The translations under genes were made by a program, and so were the position numbers. Below, in pieces: positions 1 to 8,413 of a stretch of 64,000 nt of DNA. Source of the stretch: G963668185 sp965237445 (GTDB lineage Bacteria; Chloroflexota; Dehalococcoidia; Lucifugimonadales; G963668185); assembly GCA_965237445.1 (NCBI GenBank), contig OZ250142.1:1488001-1552000 (forward strand), read 5' to 3'. The notes under the pieces are model-generated. The model had not been told where the DNA came from. It saw only the letters and a program-made list of their open reading frames with translations, and did no database searches. Every line of letters begins with the position of its first letter. The first letter of the stretch is position 1.

Positions 1-1564
1 CGTTAGCGGCAAAGGTGCGGCCGGCGTTCTGAATCTCATCGCGGGGGACACCCGTGAGCCGCTCAACCCTGAGCAAGTCAAACTCCCAGAGGCTGTTCTT
101 GAGCTCTCTTGCCTCTTCACATCTTTCGGCGATGAAGTCGTGATCGTCCAGGGATTCGTCCATTATGACCCTGAGCATGCCGCCGATTAGGGCGAGTTCG
201 CTGCCTGGCCTTGGCCGCAGCCACTGGCTGGCGTATCTCGTCAGCTCCGTCTCCCGCTGGTCGATTACGATTAACTTCGCACCTTGCCTTGAGGCTCGCT
301 TGATGGGCACCGCGGCAACATTTTGCTCTTCGGTGATGTTGCTGGAGACCACGAGAATACACTTCGAGTCGTCGAGTCCCCAGATTGGATTGGTCGCCGC
401 TTCGTGTCCGAGCATTCTTCCAAGGGGTTTCACTAGCTCGGGCCGCACATTGGAAGACACATCGACGTTATTGGTGGACATCACGCACCTGGCGAACTTT
501 TGCGCTACGTAATGGTCCTCATTGGTGCCTTTAGGGGAGGTGAGCAAAGCGTAGCCGCCGTCTCGATAGGGTTGGAGCCTTGAAGCGATCTTCTCAATAG
601 CATGCTCCCACGAAACTTCCGCGAGTTCGCCTTCGTCCCTGACCAAAGGCTTCCTGAGGCGCTTCCTGTTGTTGACGAACCCCAAGCCAAACTTGCCTTT
701 CACGCATGCCTGCCCGCGGTTGGCTTCAGCGCGGCGCTCAGGTATGGCGCGAATGACCCGGTTCCTCCGGTTCACCTCTAGTTTCATTGAACAGCCCACG
801 GGGCAATGAGGGCAGACGCTGGTGATCGTGCGTACGGCCTTATCCCACTTGTGCTCGCGCTCCACGAGCGCTCCGGTGGGGCAGATGTCGATGCATGCTC
901 CGCAAAACTCGCAGCCGGACTCCAGTAGCGAAACGCCGTGGGAGGTACCAATGAGACTGCGGCCCGCGCGATCCAGGAACGTGAGGGCATTGTCGGAGCG
1001 GACCTCGTCGCAGACCCTTACGCACCGTCCGCAGACGATGCATAGGTTCATGTCCATCTCCCAGAACGGGTCGTCCACGGCGAGGGGGAGGCGGCGATTG
1101 TTGTAAGTGAGCGGAGTGTCCATGTCCAGTTCAAGGTGCCGGACTGTGTCCTTGAGTTCGCAGCGATCGTTCTTGGGGCACGTGACGCACCTGTCGTTGA
1201 CGGATACGTGTCTCTGGCAGATGTCGGCGGGGCCGCACAGGTCGATGCGGTGGCACGTCAGGCAGCCGTGAGGGTGCTCGGATATGAGCATCTCCATTAT
1301 TCCGCGCCGCAGGGAAACTATCTCTGGGGTCTGGGTGTTCACGACCATGCCGTCGGCAACTGGAGTTGTGCAGGACGCCGGCGAGCCACGGCCGCCCTCC
1401 ACGTTTACCACGCACATTCGGCAGGCGCCGAAGGCTTTCATCCCGGGGTAGTAGCACAGATATGGGACGTAAATGCCCGCGTCCATAGCGGCCTGGAGCA
1501 CGTTGTTTCCGGGTGAGGTCTTAACCTCCGTGCCATCTATGGTCAGCGTTAAATCGTCAGGCAT
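1..1564 (-). CDS. FdhA/NuoG-like iron-sulfur molybdopterin-family subunit (partial, 3' end outside window)
   Basis: The first 521 residues are visible, from the ATG at 1564; the C-terminus lies left of the window. Domain order matches NAD-linked formate dehydrogenase alpha or NuoG. A [2Fe-2S] domain has C37, C48, C51 and C65. A His-Cys cluster motif has H97, C101, C104 and C110. Extra cysteines occur at 116, 126, 129 and 135. Two ferredoxin [4Fe-4S] motifs are at C175-C185 and C218-C228. The molybdopterin-domain [4Fe-4S] ligands are C251, C254, C258 and C287. Where formate dehydrogenases carry the Mo/W-binding Sec or Cys, this protein reads SSNVRPELVKPL, with Arg near 374 and no in-frame TGA. 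It lies downstream of NuoF-like and NuoE-like genes, suggesting an NAD(H)-linked electron-transfer complex. Formate oxidation is doubtful because the metal ligand is missing. Confidence 0.88.
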   Translation of the reverse strand, partial: MPDDLTLTIDGTEVKTSPGNNVLQAAMDAGIYVPYLCYYPGMKAFGACRMCVVNVEGGRGSPASCTTPVADGMVVNTQTPEIVSLRRGIMEMLISEHPHGCLTCHRIDLCGPADICQRHVSVNDRCVTCPKNDRCELKDTVRHLELDMDTPLTYNNRRLPLAVDDPFWEMDMNLCIVCGRCVRVCDEVRSDNALTFLDRAGRSLIGTSHGVSLLESGCEFCGACIDICPTGALVEREHKWDKAVRTITSVCPHCPVGCSMKLEVNRRNRVIRAIPERRAEANRGQACVKGKFGLGFVNNRKRLRKPLVRDEGELAEVSWEHAIEKIASRLQPYRDGGYALLTSPKGTNEDHYVAQKFARCVMSTNNVDVSSNVRPELVKPLGRMLGHEAATNPIWGLDDSKCILVVSSNITEEQNVAAVPIKRASRQGAKLIVIDQRETELTRYASQWLRPRPGSELALIGGMLRVIMDESLDDHDFIAERCEEARELKNSLWEFDLLRVERLTGVPRDEIQNAGRTFAAN

Positions 1565-1620
1565 TCTTTGGCTCCGCGTTGTTCGAGAGGTTGGAGTCCG
1601 CTGTTCTGGAGTGCGGACCT

Positions 1621-3423
1621 TTACCAGCTAGTGTGTGTCATTTGCACCGCTTCGTAAGCATCGCCGTACGGGCGAGTGTTACGAGGCGTGATGATGGGGT
1701 TGCTGCAACCGCCTGAGATGCACCTGCTCTCTAGGAGGTGCAAGTTGAAGTCTTCCTCGAAATGCTTGAAGGCGGAACTGATGGGATTGAAGCCCAGTTG
1801 TCCATGTCCGCAGAGGGAGGCGGCCTGCATGTTGCCGCCAATCTGCCGCATCAGCTCGAGGTCTCCCGGTCGGCCCTCGAACCTGGTGATGCGCTCCACG
1901 ATTTCCATCAGATGGGTCATGCCGAGGCGGCAAGGAAAGCACTTTCCACAGGACTCATACTGGCAGAAGGATACGAGCACACGCGTCAGGTCAACGGCGC
2001 ACGTATCTTCGTCGGCGATGATGATGCCTCCGGAACCCAGGATGGCCCCGGCTTCTGCCATCGCCTCGAAATCCAGTGTGATATCCATCGCATCGGGTCC
2101 CAGCACTCCTCCAAGTGGGCCGCCGGTTTGCAGGAGCTTCAGCTTCTTCCCGTTTGGAACGCCGCCGCCGATATCGTCGATTACCTGGCCCAGGGTCAGG
2201 CCCATTGGCACTTCGTAGAGGCCTGGCCTGCTGATCTGGCCGTTCAGGCAAAGAATGGCAGTGCCGGTGCTTCTGTTGACACCGATTGACGAGAACCACT
2301 CGCCCCCCTTGGCCACGATCTCCGGCAGGTATGACAGGGTCTTCACATTGTTTATGTTGCTCGGCTTGCCCCAAACGCCGAACGCCGCCGGAAAGGGGGG
2401 CCTGAATCGAGGCATGGCGCGTTTCCCCTCGATCGATTCCATGAGGGCGGTCTCTTCTCCGGCCACATACGATTCGCCGGTCAACGAGATTTCAACTTCG
2501 AAACTGAACTCTGAGTCCAGGATGTTTTGGCCCAGGAGTCCCCTGTCGTAGGCTTGCCGGATTGCCTCGTCCATGCTGTCTATCGGCCCGTCATGACCGT
2601 GCCGGACGAACACGATGCCGTTCGATGCCCCGGTGGCGTAGCCTGACAGGATAAGGCCCTCCAGCAAGGTGTGAGGGTCGCTCTCCAGGATGCCCTTGTC
2701 GTTTACTGCTCCGGGGTCGCCCTCCTCACAGTTGCAGAGGATGTACTTGGGAGGTCCGGGCGAGCCGACGAGGAAGCTCAGCTTCACCCCGGTGGGGAAG
2801 GCTGCGCCTCCCCGGCCGCGAAGTCCTGAGGTCTTGATCTCCTCCAGAACTTCGGGCGGCTCCATGGACTGGAGAGCCCGGTTCAGCGCCTCATACCCAC
2901 CATTGGCAATGTATTGGTCGACGTCCCCGGGGACAAGGTTGCCCGCATTACGCAACGCGATGCGGTGCTCGAACATTCTTGGCGCCACCCGGTCCAGATC
3001 GGTCAGGCCGTTCACAGGCACGTCGCCGATGAAACCGAAAGCCCTGTCTGTGGGGACTGAGCCGTTCACAAGGTACGTCTCGACGATGGCGGCGGCATCT
3101 TCCGAATTGACGTTGCGGAAGAACACTCGCGAGCCACCGGGCGTCAGCACATCTACGAGAGGCTCGGCATAACAGGTCCCGATACAGCCGACGCTGCTTA
3201 GCTCGGCATCCACGCCAAGGGACTCGAGAGCGTCCCGGAGGGCATCGATCACTTCGAGCGCACCGGCAGCCTGACCGCACATGGCAGCGCCGACTCGAAT
3301 CCACGGCTTGTCGCCGTTCACGAGTGTTTGCCAGCGCTCGTCCGCTGTTCGCTTCAGGTCCTGGTAGGTGGTCACGTCAGTCGGCGAGGGGTTATGAGCA
3401 CTGGGACAGTCCGGACAGTACAT
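1621..3423 (-). CDS. NuoF-like NADH/FMN-binding subunit
   Basis: This 600-residue flavoprotein should oxidise or reduce NAD(H) and pass electrons between FMN and iron-sulfur centres. An N-terminal thioredoxin-like [2Fe-2S] domain (C49, C80, C84) precedes the NuoF core with GRGGAAFPTG and GEETALMESIEG, the FMN and NADH loops. The N3-type [4Fe-4S] ligands are in ESCGKCFPC and SLCGHG near the C-terminus. The two-ferredoxin tail found in HndC-type hydrogenase subunits is absent; the protein ends in a short Cys-containing tail, CISGGCSNP. The start overlaps the end of the NuoE-like gene by 32 bases, so translation is probably coupled. The FdhA-like gene follows after 56 bases. Bidirectional hydrogenase or formate dehydrogenase diaphorase are alternatives to complex I. 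Confidence 0.93.
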   Translation of the reverse strand: MYCPDCPSAHNPSPTDVTTYQDLKRTADERWQTLVNGDKPWIRVGAAMCGQAAGALEVIDALRDALESLGVDAELSSVGCIGTCYAEPLVDVLTPGGSRVFFRNVNSEDAAAIVETYLVNGSVPTDRAFGFIGDVPVNGLTDLDRVAPRMFEHRIALRNAGNLVPGDVDQYIANGGYEALNRALQSMEPPEVLEEIKTSGLRGRGGAAFPTGVKLSFLVGSPGPPKYILCNCEEGDPGAVNDKGILESDPHTLLEGLILSGYATGASNGIVFVRHGHDGPIDSMDEAIRQAYDRGLLGQNILDSEFSFEVEISLTGESYVAGEETALMESIEGKRAMPRFRPPFPAAFGVWGKPSNINNVKTLSYLPEIVAKGGEWFSSIGVNRSTGTAILCLNGQISRPGLYEVPMGLTLGQVIDDIGGGVPNGKKLKLLQTGGPLGGVLGPDAMDITLDFEAMAEAGAILGSGGIIIADEDTCAVDLTRVLVSFCQYESCGKCFPCRLGMTHLMEIVERITRFEGRPGDLELMRQIGGNMQAASLCGHGQLGFNPISSAFKHFEEDFNLHLLESRCISGGCSNPIITPRNTRPYGDAYEAVQMTHTSW

Positions 3424-3871
3424 TGGCAGCGCGATCCGGATCGATTCGTCCCATCAGCCTATGGTCGATGCTGAGAACGGGCGCCTGCGCGCAAGCCCCC
3501 AAGCAGGTGTTGTACTTCAAGGTGATGTTCGCGTCCGCCGTCTCGCCTTCGTCTTCGAGGCCGAGTTCACGCTGCACTCGATCTAGAAGCAGGGCCGCTC
3601 CCATCAAGTGGCATGTTGGCCCCCAGCAGACCTCCACGACGTGGTTTCCAGGCGGAGTGAATCGAAAGTTTGTGTAGAAGGACGCAACTCCCCACACGTC
3701 GTTGATCGATGCATCGTTGAACTCCGCCACCATCTCGATGGCCTCATCGGGAAGGTAGCCCAATTCGTCCTGGGCAGCCAGAAGTCCGGAAAGTACTGTG
3801 GTGGTCGGCCACCGTTGGGAGGCCAGCGCCTTCCCAATGCGCTCCCTAATGGCGTCCTCAGCCTCAGGCAA
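3392..3871 (-). CDS. NuoE-like [2Fe-2S] subunit
   Basis: This 159-residue protein matches the 24-kDa NuoE family in length. The thioredoxin-like [2Fe-2S] ligands are C82, C87, C123 and C127, in CWGPTC and CLGAC. It should accept electrons from the FMN of the adjacent NuoF-like subunit. The start is TTG at 3871, chosen because a strong Shine-Dalgarno GAGGAG (3880-3885 on the complement) sits at good spacing and the N-terminus then matches the family. It is the first gene of the E-F-A cluster reading leftwards, divergent from the aldolase gene at 4021. Confidence 0.93.
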   Translation of the reverse strand: MPEAEDAIRERIGKALASQRWPTTTVLSGLLAAQDELGYLPDEAIEMVAEFNDASINDVWGVASFYTNFRFTPPGNHVVEVCWGPTCHLMGAALLLDRVQRELGLEDEGETADANITLKYNTCLGACAQAPVLSIDHRLMGRIDPDRAANVLSGLSQCS

Positions 3872-3953
3872 ACGGTTGGCTCCTCAAGCTTGCAGAATCC
3901 ATCACAAATGATAGCACAGGGCAGTTAAGATCTGCCCGCGGCGGCGGCGGTTC

Positions 3954-3981
3954 TTGACACGTAGGTCGCGGGCCTTACAAT
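3954..3981 (+). promoter_or_regulatory. Sigma-70-type promoter of the aldolase cluster
   Basis: A perfect -35 TTGACA (3954-3959) and a -10 TACAAT (3976-3981) are separated by 16 bases. The -10 lies about 40 bases before the ATG at 4021. It probably drives the HpcH/HpaI, SMP-30, unknown and Gfo/Idh/MocA genes. Confidence 0.75.
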
Positions 3982-4020
3982 CCGAACCGTACCGATAATC
4001 CCAACACAGGGAAGTGGAGC

Positions 4021-4848
4021 ATGCGCGGAAGAGACCTGAAAGAAAAGATGCAAGCTGGCGGGATCGCTTACGGCGCGATGATTAGCATAGGCCGAAGTCC
4101 GCGGTGGGCTTCCGCCTATGCGGACTTTGGCCTTGACTATCTAATTTTAGATACGGAGCACTCGCCCCTGGACAGGGGAGAAGTAGGGGACATCATGACC
4201 GCGATGTCCCACTCCGGGGTGGTGACTATAGTCAGAGTGGTCGTTCCATTGTCACACTACATAACGCAGGCACTCGACGCTGGCGCCCAAGGAGTACTCG
4301 CACCCTACTGCGAGACAGTGGAGGAGGTAGTGGAGGTTGTGGGGGCCACCAAGTGGCGGCCACTCAAAGGCAAGGTACTCGACAATGCCATGGCAACGGG
4401 CGAGTTTCCGAGCGAGGATACCCGGCGATACCTCGAGGAAAGAAATGCCGACTCTGTTTGCATTGTGGGCATAGAGAGTGTCCCGGCTATCGAGAACCTC
4501 GACGCAATGCTGGAAGTTCCTGGCATTGACGGCATATTCGTCGGTCCCAACGACCTGAGCATCACACTTGGTGTGCCGGACATGTACGATCATCCCAAGT
4601 ACGAGGAAGCACTGCGGACCATTATCGCCAAGTGCCGCGCTCGAAACATACCCGTCTTGATTCACCATCAGACCGTTGACTTGTCAATCAAATGGCTGAG
4701 AGAGGGCGCTAGGTTCGTCCTGTTCAGCACGGACTCCAGGCAGATGCACTTCGGCATGACGCACGAGTTTGGACTGATCAAGGAAGTGGGCGCTGAACTC
4801 GGTGGAGAAGCAGTCGAGGACATCGGAGAGTCTCGAGAGGTAATCTAG
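4021..4848 (+). CDS. HpcH/HpaI family aldolase
   Basis: This 275-residue class II aldolase family member would cleave or form 2-keto-3-deoxy sugar acids or 4-hydroxy-2-oxo acids to give pyruvate plus an aldehyde. Family motifs are DTEHSPLD around residues 44-51 (H47 is the likely catalytic histidine), GIES, which carries a metal-binding Glu, and VGPNDLS. Length fits the family. It is the first gene behind the promoter at 3954. An SMP-30 lactonase follows 9 bases later, so a sugar-acid degradation pathway is likely. The exact substrate cannot be read from sequence. Confidence 0.92.
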   Translation: MRGRDLKEKMQAGGIAYGAMISIGRSPRWASAYADFGLDYLILDTEHSPLDRGEVGDIMTAMSHSGVVTIVRVVVPLSHYITQALDAGAQGVLAPYCETVEEVVEVVGATKWRPLKGKVLDNAMATGEFPSEDTRRYLEERNADSVCIVGIESVPAIENLDAMLEVPGIDGIFVGPNDLSITLGVPDMYDHPKYEEALRTIIAKCRARNIPVLIHHQTVDLSIKWLREGARFVLFSTDSRQMHFGMTHEFGLIKEVGAELGGEAVEDIGESREVI

Positions 4849-4857
4849 GAGACTCTT

Positions 4858-5787
4858 ATGTCCTGGAAGTTTTCTCTAGTTGCTGGGCCGTTTGGCGGTG
4901 TCGCAGAAGGTCCGGCGTGGGACGGCAGCGGTCTACTCTTCACGCATATTCCGTCGAGCATCATCTACCGTTACGATCCGGGCACAGGGGCGACCTCGCC
5001 CTTTAGGCGGAACTCAAACTGCGCAAACGGCCTCATGTTCGACGCTCTAGGCCGCCTGTACGCATGCGAAGGGGGAGCGCGTCGAGTCGTACGCTACGAT
5101 TCCGACAGTCCCGTTGCCCTGGCAGACGGTTTCGGCGGCAACAACCTCAATATCCCTAACGACCTGGCGATCGACCAGCAGGGCCGCGTCTGGTTCTCCG
5201 ATCCCTTTTACACTGGCGCAGGCGGCTCGTGGAGCGAAGACAGGTCGAGCAAGGAACTGGACCACGAGTCGGTCTACCGGCTCGATTCACTTCCAGATGG
5301 CAAGTGGCAGATCGAAAGAGTGACCTTCGATACCACACGGCCGAACGGCTTGCTTTTCTCTTTGGACCACAAGACGTTGTACGTTGCACAGACTGGTGGC
5401 GAGCCTGAGGCTGCGACCCAACACCAACTTCGCTCGTACCCGGTGAACGAAGATGGCAGCCTGGGCGCGGGCCAGGTGTTGCACGACTTTGGGCAAGACC
5501 GAGGGATCGACGGGATGGTGCTGGATACTGATGGCCACATTGTGGCGACGGCAGGGTGGCGCGATGGAGGGCCCGGCCCTTCCATCTACGTATTCTCATC
5601 GTCTGGGGATGTTGTCGAGCGACATGCCCTGCAGTTCGATCAGCCCACCAACTGTACGTTCGGAGGCGAGGACCTCACCACTCTCTACGTGACAACGCTG
5701 CAAGGGCATCTACTGCGGGCAGATACGGACCGGAAAGGAAGGCTTCACTATCCGAAGGCGCCTGGCAACTTAAGCTGCAAATGCTAG
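4858..5787 (+). CDS. SMP-30/gluconolactonase-family protein
   Basis: This 309-residue six-bladed beta-propeller of the SMP-30/LRE family probably hydrolyses a sugar lactone with a divalent metal. Recognisable parts are GVAEGPAWD near the N-terminus with the metal-binding Glu, IPNDLAID with GRVWFSDP in the middle, RPNGLLFS and GIDGMVLD. The N-terminus has no signal peptide, so it is cytoplasmic. The ATG is 9 bases after the aldolase stop. Together with that aldolase it suggests lactone opening followed by keto-acid cleavage. Substrate unknown. Confidence 0.9.
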   Translation: MSWKFSLVAGPFGGVAEGPAWDGSGLLFTHIPSSIIYRYDPGTGATSPFRRNSNCANGLMFDALGRLYACEGGARRVVRYDSDSPVALADGFGGNNLNIPNDLAIDQQGRVWFSDPFYTGAGGSWSEDRSSKELDHESVYRLDSLPDGKWQIERVTFDTTRPNGLLFSLDHKTLYVAQTGGEPEAATQHQLRSYPVNEDGSLGAGQVLHDFGQDRGIDGMVLDTDGHIVATAGWRDGGPGPSIYVFSSSGDVVERHALQFDQPTNCTFGGEDLTTLYVTTLQGHLLRADTDRKGRLHYPKAPGNLSCKC

Positions 5788-5851
5788 TCCAGTTCGTCTG
5801 CTACTTACGCTCTTGCTTTAGTTGCGACCCGCAGCGGGGAAGACGGGGGAA

Positions 5852-6469
5852 GTGCGACAAGCTGTAGACAGCCACAGGCAGCGCGAGGCCTACGTAGGCA
5901 GGCTCACCAGAACGATTCTCAACGAGTTCGCCCAGATAGGCGTGGACGCGTCGCAGGACCGGTTTCCGGGAGTCATGCGATTTCGCAATTGCACCCTTGA
6001 TGGCGCCGCAATTGCGTTGAGCGTAGCCCCCTCGTCCGAGGTACATAACGCAACAGATAATGTCGGGGTCCTGTACTTTATGCTGCCTCCGGATGTGAAG
6101 AACTTGCACCAGGACTGGGTGTATCTGGACCCGTACATCAAGATCACTCGCCGGAAGACGTTTCCCGTCTTCGGGTCTGTGAAGGGCGTTCAGCTCAAAG
6201 CAAAGGGCGATCTTTTTGGGGATCTTGCAGATCGATTGGCGCGCGACGCCCAACTAACCGATCTGCTAATGTCGAATATCGAATCTTGGAAGTCGATCAG
6301 TGTGGTGCCAATCCTTGTTGGAAACAGCACATGGCCGCCTGGGGCTCTGGCGATTAGCGGCTCGAGCCTCTCGGCTCCCGCCAGGGAGGTGTTCGAGTGC
6401 TACGAGCTCATCGGCCGGCATCTCCGACGCTCTTTCGACCTTTTATCTAGGTGGGCAAACGAAAGGTGA
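5852..6469 (+). CDS. Hypothetical protein in the sugar-acid cluster
   Basis: I do not recognise this protein of about 205 residues. It appears soluble: no signal peptide or membrane segment is visible. The frame is open from a TTG at 5822, but the GTG at 5852 is preferred because a purine-rich GGGGAAG lies about 9 bases upstream and the TTG has none. It contains a central hydrophobic stretch (VGVLYFMLPP) and a C-terminal helical region ending in RRSFDLLSRW. It sits co-directionally between the SMP-30 and oxidoreductase genes, so it may be co-transcribed with them. Function should not be inferred beyond that. Confidence 0.65.
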   Translation: MRQAVDSHRQREAYVGRLTRTILNEFAQIGVDASQDRFPGVMRFRNCTLDGAAIALSVAPSSEVHNATDNVGVLYFMLPPDVKNLHQDWVYLDPYIKITRRKTFPVFGSVKGVQLKAKGDLFGDLADRLARDAQLTDLLMSNIESWKSISVVPILVGNSTWPPGALAISGSSLSAPAREVFECYELIGRHLRRSFDLLSRWANER

Positions 6470-6482
6470 GGAGGATGATTGA

Positions 6483-7520
6483 ATGACTGAGCAAATCCGA
6501 ATCGGCCTGGTTGGCGCGGGCGCCAATACCAAGCTGATGCATATCCCGGGCTTCCAAAAGCTAGAGGGTGTGGAGTTAGTAAGCGTTAGCAACCGCAGTG
6601 CCGAGTCGGGACGGGCGGTGGCGGACCAGTACGGCATACGCAAGGTCTACGACAACTGGCGCGACCTGATTGAGAATCCGGATACCAACGCAATCAGCAT
6701 AGGGACTTGGCCGTACATGCACTGTGCGCTGGTGCTCGCTGCCCTTGAAAACGGCAAGCACGTACTCACCGAGGCGCGCATGGCCATGGACGCTTCGGAG
6801 GCCCACACAATGCTGGCGGCGTCACGCGAGTACCCCGGTCTTGTATCCCAGATCGTACCCGCTCCGCACACTTTGAGCGTGGACGCCACCATCAAGGACC
6901 TCATAAAGGATGGGTACCTTGGCAATGTTTTGTCCGTAGACATGCGCGTCAGCCAGGGTGGCTTCATCGATCGTGTTTCTGAGATTCATTGGCGTCAGGA
7001 CCATGACCTTTCGGGATACAACATAATGGGCATGGGTATTTGGTATGAGGCCATGATGCGCTGGGTGGGACCTGCGCTGTCGGTGTCGGCGCTCACTCGG
7101 GTGCATGTCAATCACCGGCTCGGTTGGACCGGCGAAAGAAAGACTGTAACGGTCCCGGACCACGTGGAGGTACTTTGCGAATTGGCAGGCGGGGCCGTGG
7201 CCCATGTAAGTCACTCCGCTGTCGCCGGGTTGGCAGGACCGGACGAAGTCTGGATATTTGGTGACGAAGGCACGCTACACCTCGAGGCGGGCTCCATGAC
7301 TCTGCGCGGCGGCCGTCGAGGCGACGAAGAACTGAGCGTGATCGAAATCCCTGCAGAGAAGCGCGGCGGCTGGAGGGTCGAGGAAGAGTTCGTGAACGCC
7401 ATACGCGGCCTTGAACCGGTTACGCATACGACGTTCGAAGACGGCGTTCGGTATATGGAGTTCTCAGAGGCAGTGACCCGCAGCGCTCAGTCAGGGCAGA
7501 AGATAGCGCTTCCGCTGTAA
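6483..7520 (+). CDS. Gfo/Idh/MocA-family oxidoreductase
   Basis: This 345-residue protein has an N-terminal Rossmann fold with GLVGAGANTKLMHIPGF, then the C-terminal alpha/beta domain of the family. Such enzymes oxidise sugars, inositols or their acids with NAD(P). The family EKP motif, whose Lys is usually catalytic, is replaced by EAR at residues 97-99 (LTEARMAM), so ordinary dehydrogenase chemistry is uncertain. It follows the unknown gene by 13 bases and is the last gene before a decayed insertion sequence. Length and fold assignment are secure; substrate is unknown. Confidence 0.9.
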   Translation: MTEQIRIGLVGAGANTKLMHIPGFQKLEGVELVSVSNRSAESGRAVADQYGIRKVYDNWRDLIENPDTNAISIGTWPYMHCALVLAALENGKHVLTEARMAMDASEAHTMLAASREYPGLVSQIVPAPHTLSVDATIKDLIKDGYLGNVLSVDMRVSQGGFIDRVSEIHWRQDHDLSGYNIMGMGIWYEAMMRWVGPALSVSALTRVHVNHRLGWTGERKTVTVPDHVEVLCELAGGAVAHVSHSAVAGLAGPDEVWIFGDEGTLHLEAGSMTLRGGRRGDEELSVIEIPAEKRGGWRVEEEFVNAIRGLEPVTHTTFEDGVRYMEFSEAVTRSAQSGQKIALPL

Positions 7521-7589
7521 TAGGGTGTCTAAGAAGGGTGTCTTAATCCCCTTGGGGGTATGGACGGGAGGGTCATAGAGTCATGAATC

Positions 7590-7907
7590 ATGACACGCAG
7601 AGCATATCCCAGCGCCCTGAGCGACCGGGAATGGCAGCCGTTGGAATCGCTGCTTCCACCTCCCAAGCCTGGAGGGCGGCCACTGAAGTACTCGCGGCGG
7701 GAGGTGGTCAACGCTATCCGCCATGTACTGCCCACCGGGTGCGCGTGGCGGATGCTCCCCCACGATCTGCCTCCATGGCGGACCACGTTCCACTACTTCC
7801 GCGCCTGGCGACGTGAAGGGACCTGGGAGCGTGTTCATGGGGCTGTGCGTGACCGGATGCGTGTCGCCGAAGGCGGGTATGTGCTCGGCCAAGCACTGGG
7901 CAACTAA
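7590..7907 (+). pseudogene. Truncated IS5-family transposase (N-terminal domain)
   Basis: The 105 residues match the N-terminal helix-turn-helix domain (DUF4096 type) of IS5-family transposases: ALSDREWQPLESLLPPP, GRPLKYSRREVVNAI, GCAWRMLPHDLPPW. The frame ends soon after VRDRMRVAEGG, just before the dispersed repeat begins, so the catalytic DDE region is lost. It lies within inverted repeats at 7522 and 8373. Confidence 0.85.
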
Positions 7908-7950
7908 CCCGCCGCCGCCGTCTGATCTCCACCCACTCCCTTCCCTTCTG

Positions 7951-8204
7951 CGAACGCGCGTGCTATTATGGACGTATGAACTCTGCAGGACACATCGACC
8001 GGGCCGCTGCGACCCTCCTCGCACAGCGCGGCTCCCTGCCCGAAAACTCCCTCGTAGCTACGGGGAGACTGTCACATTTTTACTCAAAATGGCTCGATCT
8101 GTATACAAACCGTATTCAATCCGTCTTAAGTTCGTAACTTTTCCCACACGCTCCCAGCTATGAAATGTTACGAAATGTTACATAATGTGACACAATGTGA
8201 CACT
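7951..8204 (+). repeat. Dispersed iteron-bearing element, copy A
   Basis: One of three related copies (others at 24436-24661 complement and 50011-50254). It opens with CGAACGCGCGTGCTATTATG, a LexA-box-like half site overlapping a -10-like TATTAT (7964-7969). A 53-codon ORF starts at the ATG at 7976, only six bases beyond the -10, consistent with a leaderless transcript. The left arm carries TGTCACATTT and GTAACTTTT. The right arm carries four tandem inverted units (AAATGTTAC twice, AATGTGAC twice). Copies A and C share GTATACAAACCGTATTCAAT between the arms. Function unknown. It lies inside the decayed IS. Confidence 0.65.
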
Positions 8205-8413
8205 TTCCGAGCTTTATTGCCTTAGAGGGTGCCCTGAGCGCAGCCGAAGGAGCCTGCCCCGAGTTCCTCGAGGGGATGGGGGTGAGTCCCCGGTGTCACA
8301 GCGGCGTTATCCACAGGAACGCCTCTTACCTTGGCCACCTGCTGAGGTGAGAGGTAGCTTTCTAGACACCCTCTAAGACCCGCTCTGTCTGTCAGCCGAA
8401 AGGAGCAGAAATC

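Larger units (their letters stand above)
7522..8373. mobile_element. Decayed IS5-type insertion sequence
   Basis: Imperfect terminal inverted repeats bound the element. The left end reads AGGGTGTCTAAGAAG from 7522; the complement of the right end reads AGGGTGTCTAGAAAG, ending at 8373. Inside is only the N-terminal part of an IS5-family transposase (7590-7907). The DDE catalytic domain is missing and the interior instead holds the dispersed repeat described at 7951. No clear target duplication is seen. It separates the Gfo/Idh/MocA gene from the PLP-enzyme gene. It cannot transpose by itself. Confidence 0.7.

Noticed and set aside
361..470. Possible selenocysteine codon in the FdhA-like gene
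   Set aside because: The region where Sec should occur has no TGA in frame; it encodes Arg-Pro instead.
8161..8204. Short tandem repeats looked like a mini CRISPR array
   Set aside because: Units are only 9-10 bases with no spacers of regular length and no cas genes.
8305..8318. Perfect DnaA-box-like TTATCCACA within the decayed IS
   Set aside because: A single box without a cluster, AT-rich region or dnaA nearby; expected by chance in 64 kb.
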